A stretch of 64,000 nucleotides of DNA from Lysinibacillus xylanilyticus (GTDB lineage: Bacteria > Bacillota > Bacilli > Bacillales_A > Planococcaceae), in the NCBI RefSeq assembly GCF_001708185.1, contig NZ_MDDN01000004.1, positions 1 through 64,000 on the forward strand, read 5' to 3'. The translations under genes were made by a program, and so were the position numbers. Shown here in pieces: positions 53,008-62,270 of this stretch. Within the stretch, counting starts at the first letter, position 1. The number at the start of each line of letters is the position of its first letter. The notes beneath the pieces are model-generated. The model saw only the letters and a list, made by a program, of their open reading frames with translations. It did no database searches and had not been told where the DNA came from.

Positions 53008-53049
53008 AAAAGATTAGCATAGTTCCTAAAGAATTTATGCTAATCTTTT
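53008..53049 (-). terminator. Terminator below the small HTH gene
   Basis: A perfect 14-bp stem (53008-53021 with 53036-53049, aaaagattagcata/tatgctaatctttt), with a T-tract on the minus strand. Confidence 0.8.
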
Positions 53050-53249
53050 GATGTAATTATAATTTTTTACAAATATAGCCCAAAGCTTTCTAATCTAAAC
53101 GAATCCTATTGTTGTTTGAAAACATGCAACATTTCTTCTTTTTTATTTCATAGAGATTGCTGATTTCAATACCCGCATGAATATCAATTACTATCAGGTC
53201 AAACTAATAGTGAGCATATCAAGTAATTTTGAGTCTGGGTTTTTTATGT

Positions 53250-53498
53250 TTATTTATCATATGGTCTATATTTTATTTGTAGCTCCTTAACTGCTTCTTT
53301 TCGATTTTCAATATCTTCTTTTAAGAATAAACGATCTCGAGTTAATTCCTTTATTGGAACTAACTTTTCACGCTTTACAAGTGAGCTTAAAGCCTGGCGA
53401 GATATTTGTAATTCGGCCAATACCTCAGAAGAAGTTAATATTTCAGATTGAACTAATTTAATAAATTCATTTTTATTATCTACTTTGTATTTTGTCAA
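53250..53498 (-). CDS. Small helix-turn-helix protein
   Basis: An 82-aa protein with a predicted HTH (ILTSSEVLAELQISRQALSS, LVKREKLVPIKEL) like MerR/excisionase-type winged helices; it may be a regulator or excisionase-like factor. A TTG start (53498, after gagg) is preferred; the ATG further upstream lacks a site. It is the only DNA-binding candidate in the array. Confidence 0.65.
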   Translation of the reverse strand: MTKYKVDNKNEFIKLVQSEILTSSEVLAELQISRQALSSLVKREKLVPIKELTRDRLFLKEDIENRKEAVKELQIKYRPYDK

Positions 53499-54241
53499 TG
53501 GGTTAACCTCTTTTCTTCCTAAAATACGTGACTGTCCCAAAGACAAGTAATCGATGGTTCATTATCTCCTCTACTTAATAACTCGAAGACACTTGAGAAA
53601 AGATTAAAAGGAATAAATTTGCGTAGAAACCCCTTTCAATGCACTGAAAGTATACTAAAGATTTTTGGATGCCTTTGTTACAGTTAACAACTATAACAAT
53701 CCTCACAAAAGCAAGCAAATCAACTTTTGCTGGTTCTTGAACATATTTTGATAAATAGATTTCCTTGCACTTTTACCTCTAATGATGTCGGCACTTCTTA
53801 TTTTACTTTCGTTTTTCAACTGCAAACGAAAAAGAACCTGCTCGTTCGTTCCTGCAGCTTGTAAGTTAAGCAAATTCCTTGTAGACATTACAAGACATGC
53901 ACTTACTAACATAGAAAATGAGCAGATTCTTATTATTTTATATTATGTCGGCCATAAGCCCTTCATCTCTCTTATAGTAAGACTTATAAACCAAGCACTC
54001 GGTACATAATAGTTGGCCTAAAATTCCCGTTTTCAGCGCCTAGTGCAATGTTATTCTTGACGTTAATCTTTTTTCACCCAAGTTGTGCAGCTTAGTGTTG
54101 ACTATCCATTCTTAAAGTACTTTTGCTGCATAATCTGATTTCTTCATTTTAGATTCAACATTTCAGAGCCATTGTAATACTTCATTTTAATGAACTAAAG
54201 ATATAGGCTCACATTGCCCTTTTGAAATAGTACGGAATAAA
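53499..54241. other. Long gap without supported gene
   Basis: About 740 bp. A minus-strand frame near 53703-53912 reads like a low-grade coding remnant (TNEQVLFRLQLKNESKIRSA) but has no site and no family; the rest is AT-rich and featureless. It may be remains of a lost gene or insertion. Confidence 0.35.
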
Positions 54242-54553
54242 TCATTCAGAAAAAAGTTCCATTGCCTTTTCCTGTAACTCAATTCCAATTCTCTCTAATT
54301 CTTCTAAAATCTCATCTTCAAAATATCCCGCTTGAAATGAAAATGCACCATAGATGTCAACCATAGCCAATGCTAACTTTTTTGGAACTGTCTTTTTATC
54401 TTTATAATAGTGTGTTAAAACATCCAGTGCCCCGCTCACTTGATTTAATAAATCAGAATCTAACTCCCTATTCATTCTTAATTTTACTGGTACTGAATTT
54501 TCACTAACTAACCCAATATAAATTATTTCAATTGCTTCCTGTATATCTATAAT
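54242..54553 (-). CDS. Paralogue of the 51.8-kb protein with atypical ATT start (or decayed start)
   Basis: An ATG at 54475 would give only 77 aa, but the same frame continues upstream as EAIEIIYIGLVSENSVPVKL, which aligns with the N-terminus of the 101-aa paralogue. The first position matching its Met is ATT at 54551-54553, with aagggga correctly spaced upstream. So the gene either uses a rare ATT start or has lost its start codon. It shares the VPKKLA...VDI core with the paralogue; function unknown. Confidence 0.55.
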   Translation of the reverse strand: MIDIQEAIEIIYIGLVSENSVPVKLRMNRELDSDLLNQVSGALDVLTHYYKDKKTVPKKLALAMVDIYGAFSFQAGYFEDEILEELERIGIELQEKAMELFSE

Positions 54554-54716
54554 TTCACTTCCCCTTTTTAAAAAGTAACCTTATTCATCGGAATCTATCG
54601 AGAGCCAGTTTGAATGAGATTACTTTAATCATTAACATCTATTTATCTTTCTTCTTTTGTGCTGTACCTGTCGTTTTTGGCAAATAACACTGTATCCTTG
54701 CATGAGCTAATTTTGA

Positions 54717-55478
54717 TCAAACTAACCCAAAATTCTCACCTTTTACTCCAATTAGAAGTTTTTTTTCATAGAAAAACTTCCCTAATTCATGTAGGCGTTC
54801 TTCCGGAACTATCCACAACCAATTTCCTTGCCCTAGTTCTTCCAAAACACCATTACTAGGAGCTTGTATCCAATTTTTAAATGAAAAAGTAGCATCTTCA
54901 TACTCTAAAAATTCACGGTTTATGATGTTGACTGGATATATGTGTCTTAGTTTAGGAGAAGAATTGTAAAGTCTATCTCTGTTTCTAGGATTTAATGCAA
55001 GCCACCAAGTATGATTATCTTCCATATATAAGTCTAGACTCTCACCTTTTCCCCAGATTGTTTCATATGAAAAATATCCAAAATTGACTATTTTATCATC
55101 CAAGTAAGCTTTTAATAAATTTACAAGAATTTGTTTATGATTAATTTCTAAACTGGTATTAAAGAAAATCTGTAACTCTCTACTAGGTTGATCAAACCTT
55201 ATTCCATATTCCCAGGAGCTTGGAACTTTCAGACTTTTGCCCTTAAATATCGTAAACGAAAATAAACTTTCCACATTTCCTTCATGCATCTCATCGAATT
55301 CACTTTGAAACTTTTCAAGACTCTTCCTCTCTAACTTCTGATAGTTCACATCATAACTAACACTTTTAAGAGGAAATCCATTGTTAGAAAACAGCTCAAT
55401 AGATTTTTTTATCCATTCTGAAACACTGCCACAATAGCCATAAATATTACAATATATCCTACCATTTTCTGTATTCAT
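54717..55478 (-). CDS. Putative immunity protein, paralogue of the 38.8-kb gene
   Basis: A 253-aa cytosolic protein. Its C-terminal part (LRHIYPVNIINREFLEYEDA, NWLWIVPEERLHELGKFF) is homologous to the end of the 38814 protein, while the N-terminal halves are more diverged (here SWEYGIRFDQPSRELQIFFN). The family is not named. The start follows ggagg with nine-base spacing. Setting in the immunity array supports an immunity role. Confidence 0.7.
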   Translation of the reverse strand: MNTENGRIYCNIYGYCGSVSEWIKKSIELFSNNGFPLKSVSYDVNYQKLERKSLEKFQSEFDEMHEGNVESLFSFTIFKGKSLKVPSSWEYGIRFDQPSRELQIFFNTSLEINHKQILVNLLKAYLDDKIVNFGYFSYETIWGKGESLDLYMEDNHTWWLALNPRNRDRLYNSSPKLRHIYPVNIINREFLEYEDATFSFKNWIQAPSNGVLEELGQGNWLWIVPEERLHELGKFFYEKKLLIGVKGENFGLV

Positions 55479-55516
55479 ATTGAACTTCCTCCATTGACCT
55501 TATTAAATTTAAAGAA

Positions 55517-55557
55517 AGAACAGCAAATAAATCCAGTTCGAGATTTATCACTGCTCT
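55517..55557 (-). terminator. Imperfect terminator hairpin
   Basis: On the minus strand agagcag-gataaatc pairs imperfectly with gatttattt-ctgttct, followed by ttcttta; it lies below the 55588 remnant. Confidence 0.45.
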
Positions 55558-55587
55558 TGCCCTATCATGCCAAAATTAATTTATAAT

Positions 55588-55982
55588 TTAAAAGAAGCTG
55601 TAGTTAATAATCGGTTGTATATTTTCTACCTTTTCTTCACTTCTTTGAAGAATATACATAGGGATTATTTCATTTCCGAGTGCGCCTGACCAAGTGCATA
55701 GCGAAAGATCAATTTTTTCACCAGTACCTTCCAATTTAATTATTGGCCATTTTTTCCCAAGACATGCTGGCCATGTAAGCAATTCGTCACCAGGAATAAC
55801 AGATAACTCCTTTATCTCGCATGTAGAGTCGGATTTCCACCAGTAAGTCCAATTTGGATATATTCCAACACTTTTACTCCGAAGCTATTAATAAATCTGC
55901 GAACATTTTCATATCTCAAAACTTCTAGCGATTTAAAAAAACATATGTAAAAGTAGTTCGTGTGAATGTATTCTTCATCTCT
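55588..55982 (-). pseudogene. Decayed array gene, frameshifted and start-less
   Basis: A first frame reads EEYIHTNYFYICFF then VRRFINSFGVKVLEY without a start codon. Near 55860 the frame shifts and continues PNWTYWWKSDSTCEIKELSV, LLTWPACLGKKWPIIKLEGT and the end at 55588. Together about 130 residues remain. It directly follows the 55988 gene and was probably translated with it. The family is not recognised. Confidence 0.5.
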
Positions 55983-55987
55983 TCACA

Positions 55988-56608
55988 TTAAGAATATTGC
56001 CAATAACTTTTTATGGGATTCTCAATCGAATCTTCTAAAATCTGTGCATATAAATATATAGCACCGAACGCAAAGGGATAACTTTTTCTTGGCTTTATCA
56101 GAGTGTCTGGATACCCTTCCTCATCGACCTGGAATATAAAACTAAACCCATCATCATGCAATTCCTTATAATAATAGTCTTCTTCCTGAATATGCTTTGG
56201 AGTTCCCAAAAATTTGATAAGAAAACTTTCTTTCAATGCATTTTTATCGCTTACAATATTAGCTTCCGAAATAAAATGCTTTACTAAATCAGGGTTGGTA
56301 AAAGTATCAAATTTACTTTCTTCTGTTCTAGGGTGTTTAATTGTTACTAATGAACAATTTGGATACTTATTTTTAGAAATACGTTCTTCAAAATTTTTAG
56401 GAGCAAAAATGGAAATCATTTCGTTTTTCTCAAGAGGATTAACTATAGACAAATAAAAATGCAACTCAGTTTCTCTATTTACTATGGCTTCCGATTTATC
56501 AAAATAAGCTGGTGCATTCCCTCCGATCCATCCATTACGGCTATCATTTTCACTCGCTTGAAAAATCATACACTCTTTTCGTTCTTTAAGGATTTTTAAA
56601 TCTACCAT
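55988..56608 (-). CDS. Unrecognised protein, 206 aa, weakly YwqG-like
   Basis: A cytosolic protein. Segments ELHFYLSIVNPLEKNEMISI, SFLIKFLGTPKHIQEEDYYY and FSFIFQVDEEGYPDTLIKPR recall the beta-rich layout of YwqG/DUF1963 proteins, but the match is weak. Its RBS (agggggatt) is strong. It sits above the decayed 55588 gene in the array. Function unknown. Confidence 0.55.
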   Translation of the reverse strand: MVDLKILKERKECMIFQASENDSRNGWIGGNAPAYFDKSEAIVNRETELHFYLSIVNPLEKNEMISIFAPKNFEERISKNKYPNCSLVTIKHPRTEESKFDTFTNPDLVKHFISEANIVSDKNALKESFLIKFLGTPKHIQEEDYYYKELHDDGFSFIFQVDEEGYPDTLIKPRKSYPFAFGAIYLYAQILEDSIENPIKSYWQYS

Positions 56609-56819
56609 TATAATCCCCCTCGTATATTTTTCGCATTACATGGTACAAGCCCATGCTTTTTCCTTTTCTCCATGCTCGATAGCTGTAGTCCTAAGTTCCA
56701 TCGAATAAATACCGTTTTATCCTCCCATTTCGCTTATGCACTTATCGGAAACGTATCGCACAATTACATCTCTAACAAAATCTTAAGTACCATTAGTATT
56801 TAAAGTCGAACTAGAAACA

Positions 56820-56868
56820 AAAGAGTAGCAATAAAAATCCAATTTTAAGGAATTTTACGCTACTCTTT
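56820..56868 (-). terminator. Terminator of DUF4240 copy 2
   Basis: A 10-bp perfect stem (56820-56829 with 56859-56868, aaagagtagc/gctactcttt) with an inner aaaatcc/ggaatttt-like stem. Confidence 0.75.
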
Positions 56869-56930
56869 GACAAGGTAATTATTACAAATATGTCCACCAA
56901 ATGCTACTATTTTGTTTGCAAAGCTACCAT

Positions 56931-57305
56931 CTAATAAATACCTGTAGTTTCACCATACTTATCAAAATATACCTCATCTGCAACATGGGCAATACTTTCA
57001 TTTGTCCTATCTTCTACGGAATAAGGGATTCTTTCAGGGTGTTTTAGAATTTCAGCATAGTAGGCTTTACCTTGACTCACAACCCAATTGCTAATATCCT
57101 CAATGCCGTCCTCCGAACTCTCAGTAAAGTTTGTGAACGGCTCGTATCTTAATTCAACTGCAGCCTCAACAAAAAAATCTTGAAACCTATATATATCATT
57201 TTTATCCATTCCTGTTAGTATTTCTCGGAGCTTGTTCTCATCCTGATCTGACTCGTTGACTATTTCCCAAAACCAATCGCTTATTCGTCCAATTCTTTCA
57301 GCCAT
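56931..57305 (-). CDS. DUF4240 family protein, copy 2
   Basis: A 124-aa paralogue of the 49663 protein. It shares SDWFW, EDGIED, GKAYYAEIL and the closing DKYGETTGIY. Divergence is considerable, so the two copies are old duplicates or were acquired separately. Start behind aaaaggtgg. Own terminator. Immunity-type family by context. Confidence 0.82.
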   Translation of the reverse strand: MAERIGRISDWFWEIVNESDQDENKLREILTGMDKNDIYRFQDFFVEAAVELRYEPFTNFTESSEDGIEDISNWVVSQGKAYYAEILKHPERIPYSVEDRTNESIAHVADEVYFDKYGETTGIY

Positions 57306-57372
57306 CCATCTTAAACCACCTTTTAAATCTTTTTCTTCAATTTTTATTAGTTGAGAAGTTTAGTAAAAAAGA

Positions 57373-57741
57373 TCATTTTGAAGGCGCGCTACATACGAGA
57401 TATTTATTACTATTCCAAAGACCGCATTCTGTTATTAATGTTTCATGATCTCTTTTAAATATTAGCCCTGCCCCTTCTTGAGAATCGTATATCCATCCTT
57501 GTTTCTCTATTTCTTCTATAAATCTTTTTTGTCCTTCACCTTGTTCGAACAAAGTAAGATACCAATCATATTCCTCTGTTTTCCCAACTATTTCGATTTT
57601 TTTATTAGATTTTTCAAGTATATCCATTGCATCTGAAGATTTTATCTCATTTGTAGGAAATTCAAGTTGCTGGTGTCTAATTATAAAAACTAGTATTAAA
57701 ACAACAATTAATATCCCTAAAATAGTTACAATTCTTTTCAA
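57373..57741 (-). CDS. Membrane-anchored small protein, 122 aa
   Basis: A protein with one N-terminal hydrophobic helix (residues 3-21, RIVTILGILIVVLILVFII) and a mixed outer domain containing two Cys (ECGLWNSNKYLVCSAP), suggesting an extracytoplasmic location. The TTG start follows tggaggt. No family was recognised. It could be an immunity protein against an envelope-acting toxin, which is inference only. Confidence 0.65.
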   Translation of the reverse strand: MKRIVTILGILIVVLILVFIIRHQQLEFPTNEIKSSDAMDILEKSNKKIEIVGKTEEYDWYLTLFEQGEGQKRFIEEIEKQGWIYDSQEGAGLIFKRDHETLITECGLWNSNKYLVCSAPSK

Positions 57742-58051
57742 ATAAAAACCTCCATTAAATTGAATGCACTATATGTTATTTATATCATATAAAGGTATTA
57801 ATTGTAATATTTGAATGATTGTTTTATCATCAACGTTCCATCGCTTCCAATTTATTAGCCATTAAATATTTGTTATTTTCATTTCACCCCTCACCTCAAG
57901 TTGACATAAATCATCTTTATATACTCAAAATGCGCCACCTTTATTCTCTAGCTATCGATTTAACAATATTCCCATAATTCGAAATCCGAATTTCACAAAA
58001 CAAGAACGTATGTGCTATATTGATGTTAGACAAAAATGAGGGGGAATACAC

Positions 58052-58915
58052 ATGGAAAAGCTACGTTCTGCATTGCATGCTTTCGAGCTTGGAGAGGTGG
58101 CAGAGCAAATTTTGCAGTTCGCAAAAAATTCAATTCGTGTTACGACAATACCAACAGCAGATGACGCCATTCAAATCGGACATTCTAAAATTGGCGGTGC
58201 TCCCGATGTACCGACAGATTTTGTATGGCCCTATACAAATAATGATCAACCGTTATACTTTCTATGTCAGCTCAATTTAATGGAAGTAAAGCCATATGAT
58301 TCATACAATTTATTACCGGATGAGGGGCTGTTATCCTTTTTCTATGATGCTGCTGGACAGCCTTGGGGCTATGATCCAAATAATGGCGATGGCTTTCACG
58401 TTTTCCATTTCACACAAGCGCCTGACCGTTTACAACGAATGCAGCAACCCACAGCATTAGATGAGCATATCGATAGCGCGGCGTTACAATTTAGAAATGA
58501 ATGGACACTACCCTCATGGGCGTCTCCCTATGCTGAAAATTTAGAAGTCATTTTAACAGCGGAACAACAGGATGCCTACAATGATTTTTTATATGATTGG
58601 GTCGATGAAGAGTCAATGGCACAAACGACACATCGCATAGATGGTCATCCTGATACGATTCAAGGGGATATGTATTTACAATGCCAGCTTGTCACAAATG
58701 GTTTATATTGTGGGGATTCAACAGCCTACAATCACCCGTTACGCAGGGAACTTGAACCACACGTAAAGGATTGGCATCTCCTATTACAGCTTGATTCGGA
58801 AGATGACCTCGGCTATATGTGGGGCGATAGCGGCAAACTATACTTCTGGATTCGCAAGGAAGACTGTAAAAATAAAAACTTCGATAAGGCATGGACTGTT
58901 TTGCAGTGCTATTGA
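58052..58915 (+). CDS. YwqG/DUF1963 family protein
   Basis: A 287-aa protein with the DUF1963 pattern: IGHSKIGGAPDVPTDFVWPY near residue 45, LYFLCQLNLMEV, GLLSFFYDAA and a late GDSGKLYFWIRKED segment. YwqG of B. subtilis sits in the LXG-toxin locus yeeF/ywqJ-like region and the family is immunity-associated. It starts the plus-strand three-gene group 58.05-60.8 kb, behind gagggggaa. Confidence 0.85.
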   Translation: MEKLRSALHAFELGEVAEQILQFAKNSIRVTTIPTADDAIQIGHSKIGGAPDVPTDFVWPYTNNDQPLYFLCQLNLMEVKPYDSYNLLPDEGLLSFFYDAAGQPWGYDPNNGDGFHVFHFTQAPDRLQRMQQPTALDEHIDSAALQFRNEWTLPSWASPYAENLEVILTAEQQDAYNDFLYDWVDEESMAQTTHRIDGHPDTIQGDMYLQCQLVTNGLYCGDSTAYNHPLRRELEPHVKDWHLLLQLDSEDDLGYMWGDSGKLYFWIRKEDCKNKNFDKAWTVLQCY

Positions 58916-59001
58916 CTAGTTGTATGTAATGATTTCAGTGGCTTTAATCGTGATGTTACATCAGTATTAATATATTTACATTTACAGAGGGAGGCAATAC
59001 C

Positions 59002-60237
59002 ATGATAGTTGAGCAATTCACCAAAAATGAAACATTATGGCTACAACTTGAACAAGAGCTACTTTCTAAAAAATATAAAATTGAAACAGACGTCTATACT
59101 TCTAAAATCATCACCCCTTCTTTTTCACTAAACGACATCACGCTGCATGAAATACTTTGCCACTATCAACAGCTCGCATTGTTAGATGGATTTCGTCAAG
59201 AGCTTGGCTTTGAGACACAGCGCTACTGCCTTTCTAATTTCACTAACAAGCACCGATCATTAGCCTACTTACCATTGTTAACCTACTATGCAATAAATCT
59301 AAGAAAGTATGGTGCAAGTTTCGAATATTTAACAGTTAAAGAATTGTTAGCAACCATTAAAGAATTAGATACAGAAACTTACAACTCATTAATCACAATT
59401 GGCTCTGGCACTTTGCCAGTACATAAACAACAAATGGAATCCGACCTAATTTTTTGCCAAGCAAATGATGTGCTGGCAAAGATTACGATTCAAATTAAAG
59501 AGGAAAGCGAAGAGGCTTATCGCCAAGCATTAGCCTACTTGAATGCTTTATTAGAAGAAGATTTCCCTAAAAGCTATAGCATTCATTATGAAGGTAAGAG
59601 TAACTTAGTGCTACCAATCGAGCATTTACCTGTGACATCATCACATCACTTCTTCGCTAAAGCTGTCAGCTACCCTAGCCTACATGCCGCACTAGCCGAG
59701 TATAGCTATAAGGCGATGGCACAATATCATTTTTATCAAGATGTCGATGAGGAACAGGCTGCGATGCCGAGTACATTCGCCGTTTTTGGTCTTGGTTTAT
59801 ACGATAAAACCTATGGCAAGCTCGTAACCGACTATATGTATGAATGCGATGGTGACCATTCACCAATGCCTGAATACTTTGCGAAAGCCTATGTTGAAAC
59901 ATTTGGGCTAACACCGGAAACATTGCCCGTCTTTGTATGTACGATACAATCTGTACAAGAAGTTCCGTATGATGCTTTTTTTGAACAAGCTATGAGCACA
60001 GATGATAACTTACAATGGCTCGAAAAATTTATGATGACACCACTTATAGAGCTTTGTCCATATATTCCTTTCGAACAAAACGAAGAAATTGAGGAATTTA
60101 AAGATATGGCTGTAGCGCAGCTTTTATATACATGCTTTGGCATCATCCATTTGAATGACTTTACAAGCTCAGCATTCATGCGCATCCCAGAACCATATCG
60201 AACACGCTTTGAGGCGATTATAAAAGAACTTATATAA
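59002..60237 (+). CDS. Uncharacterised protein, 411 aa (DUF6138-like?)
   Basis: A cytosolic protein without signal or membrane segments, rich in aromatic residues. Its sequence (RSLAYLPLLTYYAINLRKYG, YSYKAMAQYHFYQDVDEEQA) may belong to the DUF6138 family; I am not certain. The gene starts after agagggaggc, 87 bp from ywqG-like, and is followed after 11 bp by the 60249 gene, so the three form one operon. Function unknown. Confidence 0.65.
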   Translation: MIVEQFTKNETLWLQLEQELLSKKYKIETDVYTSKIITPSFSLNDITLHEILCHYQQLALLDGFRQELGFETQRYCLSNFTNKHRSLAYLPLLTYYAINLRKYGASFEYLTVKELLATIKELDTETYNSLITIGSGTLPVHKQQMESDLIFCQANDVLAKITIQIKEESEEAYRQALAYLNALLEEDFPKSYSIHYEGKSNLVLPIEHLPVTSSHHFFAKAVSYPSLHAALAEYSYKAMAQYHFYQDVDEEQAAMPSTFAVFGLGLYDKTYGKLVTDYMYECDGDHSPMPEYFAKAYVETFGLTPETLPVFVCTIQSVQEVPYDAFFEQAMSTDDNLQWLEKFMMTPLIELCPYIPFEQNEEIEEFKDMAVAQLLYTCFGIIHLNDFTSSAFMRIPEPYRTRFEAIIKELI

Positions 60238-60248
60238 GGAGTATTTTC

Positions 60249-60806
60249 ATGCAAATTGCCTATCAAGAAATGTTAACGATACCTTGGCATCGTTTAACAA
60301 CTGCATACGGAAGAGGTACAAAAATTCCAGAGTTAATAAAGATGGAGCAATATGATAAGCTTGCACAATTAATTGAACATCAAGGCACGCTATGGCAGGT
60401 TACACCATGGGTTATTCAACAGCTTTTACACACATTGCCGAATCGATCTGTAGAAAGTGTAAAGAAGGAAGAAATACATTTATATATTGCAGTTGCTTCT
60501 GCTTTTACTTGGGAGGAACTTACATCTTGCCCTGTGCAGCATATGGATGAATTGCTACAGGAAAAATGGCTTTGGTCAGTAGTTGAAGAGGGAGATGAGG
60601 AAGAATGGGAAGAATGGGAAGAGAATGAACCACGCGGCTATGAAGAATGTGCTTTTATTAGCTACTATGTTTACAGTGAATATCAAATGCGTGCAGCGGT
60701 ACCCTTATTCCAAAATATCGCAAATATGCGAAAAGATTTAGCTCCGAGTATTACAGAGTTAATTGAGCTATTGATGAACCGCCAAAAGCTATGGGAAACA
60801 ATTTAA
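60249..60806 (+). CDS. Uncharacterised protein, 185 aa
   Basis: A Trp-rich protein with a highly acidic middle (VVEEGDEEEWEEWEENEPRG) and helical ends. It is separated by 11 bp from the 411-aa gene, with aaggag as its site. No family was recognised. It closes the operon, whose terminator is at 60843. Confidence 0.65.
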   Translation: MQIAYQEMLTIPWHRLTTAYGRGTKIPELIKMEQYDKLAQLIEHQGTLWQVTPWVIQQLLHTLPNRSVESVKKEEIHLYIAVASAFTWEELTSCPVQHMDELLQEKWLWSVVEEGDEEEWEEWEENEPRGYEECAFISYYVYSEYQMRAAVPLFQNIANMRKDLAPSITELIELLMNRQKLWETI

Positions 60807-60842
60807 CATTAAAAAGAGCGCACCTTTATGATACGCACAACG

Positions 60843-60887
60843 AATAGCCAGCTATCTGAAATTTTTTCGGATAGCTGGTTATTTTGC
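60843..60887 (+). terminator. Terminator of the 58-60.8-kb operon
   Basis: A stem aatagccagctatc (60843-60856) with gatagctggttatt (60870-60883), one G-T pair, followed by tttg. Confidence 0.8.
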
Positions 60888-61149
60888 ATATACGCTGACA
60901 CAATCACTATAAAATATTGATATAAGCATCGCCATTTTTTTGCACTGTTGGCACATAGGCAAGGTTGTTCGCGTAACGTTTTTGGATGCTGTGGCAACTC
61001 ATACGCCACACCTTTTAACCTTCGCTCTAATGTTTCTTTTGTACAATAATTACCATTCATGTACCTCTATTGAAGGTTTCTAAATGAAAGGATTTAGTGT
61101 TAATGCATTAGTTGACTACGAGCTTAAGCCTACTAGTTTTTAATATATT

Positions 61150-61575
61150 TTAGCCATCCTTTTCCAAGTACTCCTCAGCTAGTTGTGGATCTTTGTATAT
61201 TGCCATACCCGTTTTTAATTTTTTAAAGCCCATCTTTTCATAAAAAGGTTCATTACCTGTTGTTGCGATTAATTGAATACAAGAAACGTCCTCTAATTGT
61301 TTCATGATGTCCTCTAAAAGAATTCTCGCAATCCCTCTTCCTTGATAATCTTTATGCACTACAACATCGTAGATAGCAGCATTAAATACTCCATCTGAAA
61401 GAGCTCTTGCAAAACCTATTATTTTGTTATCTTCTACTGCGAAAACTTGGTGTGTACTCTCATTGAATACTTTTTTTATGATAGGTTCGTCATGTTTCAT
61501 CCATCCTACTGATTGATATACTTCTTTTAACATCATTAGCTCTTTTCCATCTATCTCATATTTAAGGACAACCAT
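61150..61575 (-). CDS. GNAT-family N-acetyltransferase
   Basis: A 141-aa GNAT acetyltransferase: [19 protein letters not shown] carries the acetyl-CoA loop (Q-G-R-G-I), followed by [23 protein letters not shown] 61575 is set by aggggg six bases before it. It is a single gene; the acceptor may be a small amine or amino acid (unknown). Confidence 0.9.
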   Translation of the reverse strand: MVVLKYEIDGKELMMLKEVYQSVGWMKHDEPIIKKVFNESTHQVFAVEDNKIIGFARALSDGVFNAAIYDVVVHKDYQGRGIARILLEDIMKQLEDVSCIQLIATTGNEPFYEKMGFKKLKTGMAIYKDPQLAEEYLEKDG

Positions 61576-61861
61576 TTGCATCCCCCTACTTATTGAAATA
61601 TTAGTATATTCTACATTATATCTCCTTTTTCTGTTAAGCAATATCAAATATGTGTAAAGGTATTGAATGGTGTTCTATTAACTCGTTAGCCAGTTTCTTC
61701 TAAGGTTCCTTTCCGCTTCATTGCTCTATCACATCCTGTTTTGATAGTAGTATTTTAGCCATTTTTTATCATGCGTCTTTTTTATTGATCATTTTTGAAT
61801 GGAAAGAACTTCAGGAACAAAGATTCATTTAAGTTCGTTTAAGTAAAAAAGGAGGATATAT

Positions 61862-62155
61862 ATGGGAATCAATTTAAATTTGTGGTCATTCTTCATGTCT
61901 TTATGCTGCATTTTTTTATTCTTCATAGCAAGTTTTTCTGCAACTTTTATAAACCTTTTTGTCTCCTATCTTCATTTCCATCCATTGAGTGTTGTTTTAC
62001 TATTAACAATCCTATGTTTTTTCTTAACACTTATTGGAATGAAAGATGTTAACAATATAACGTCTATGATTAGAAGCTTAATCTCAATCGTTATCACATT
62101 GCTTCTAGCTAGCATCATATCCTTTATATTATTTTTTGGAAGCTTGTTCAATTAG
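61862..62155 (+). CDS. Small membrane protein, 97 aa
   Basis: A hydrophobic protein with three predicted helices (FMSLCCIFLFFIASFSATFI, VVLLLTILCFFLTLIGM, LISIVITLLLASIISFILFF). A strong aaaggaggata site precedes ATG. It is a lone gene with no recognised family. Confidence 0.7.
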   Translation: MGINLNLWSFFMSLCCIFLFFIASFSATFINLFVSYLHFHPLSVVLLLTILCFFLTLIGMKDVNNITSMIRSLISIVITLLLASIISFILFFGSLFN

Positions 62156-62218
62156 CGGTACTATGTGAAGATCGGCATTGCCTTTATACGAATTTAGTTA
62201 GGATTTATCTTATGTACA

Positions 62219-62248
62219 TTGACGAACATGTGTTCCTTTTGTTAAAAT
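62219..62248 (+). promoter_or_regulatory. Sigma-A-type promoter of the second GNAT gene
   Basis: A -35 box ttgacg (62219-62224) and a -10 box taaaat (62243-62248) with 18-bp spacing lie just before the strong SD aaaaaggagg. Predicted by pattern only. Confidence 0.55.
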
Positions 62249-62270
62249 ATTAAAAAAGGAGGAAATTTTT

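Noticed and set aside
53703-53912. Minus-strand 69-aa ORF in the long gap
   Set aside because: No ribosome binding site, no family; at most a degraded remnant.
44758-57741. Prophage explanation for the small-gene array
   Set aside because: No capsid, portal, terminase, tail or lysis genes are present, and genes have separate terminators, unlike phage operons.
60809-61060. Minus-strand 83-aa ORF below the 58-60.8-kb operon
   Set aside because: It runs through the terminator hairpin, has only a weak site (agagg) and no family resemblance.
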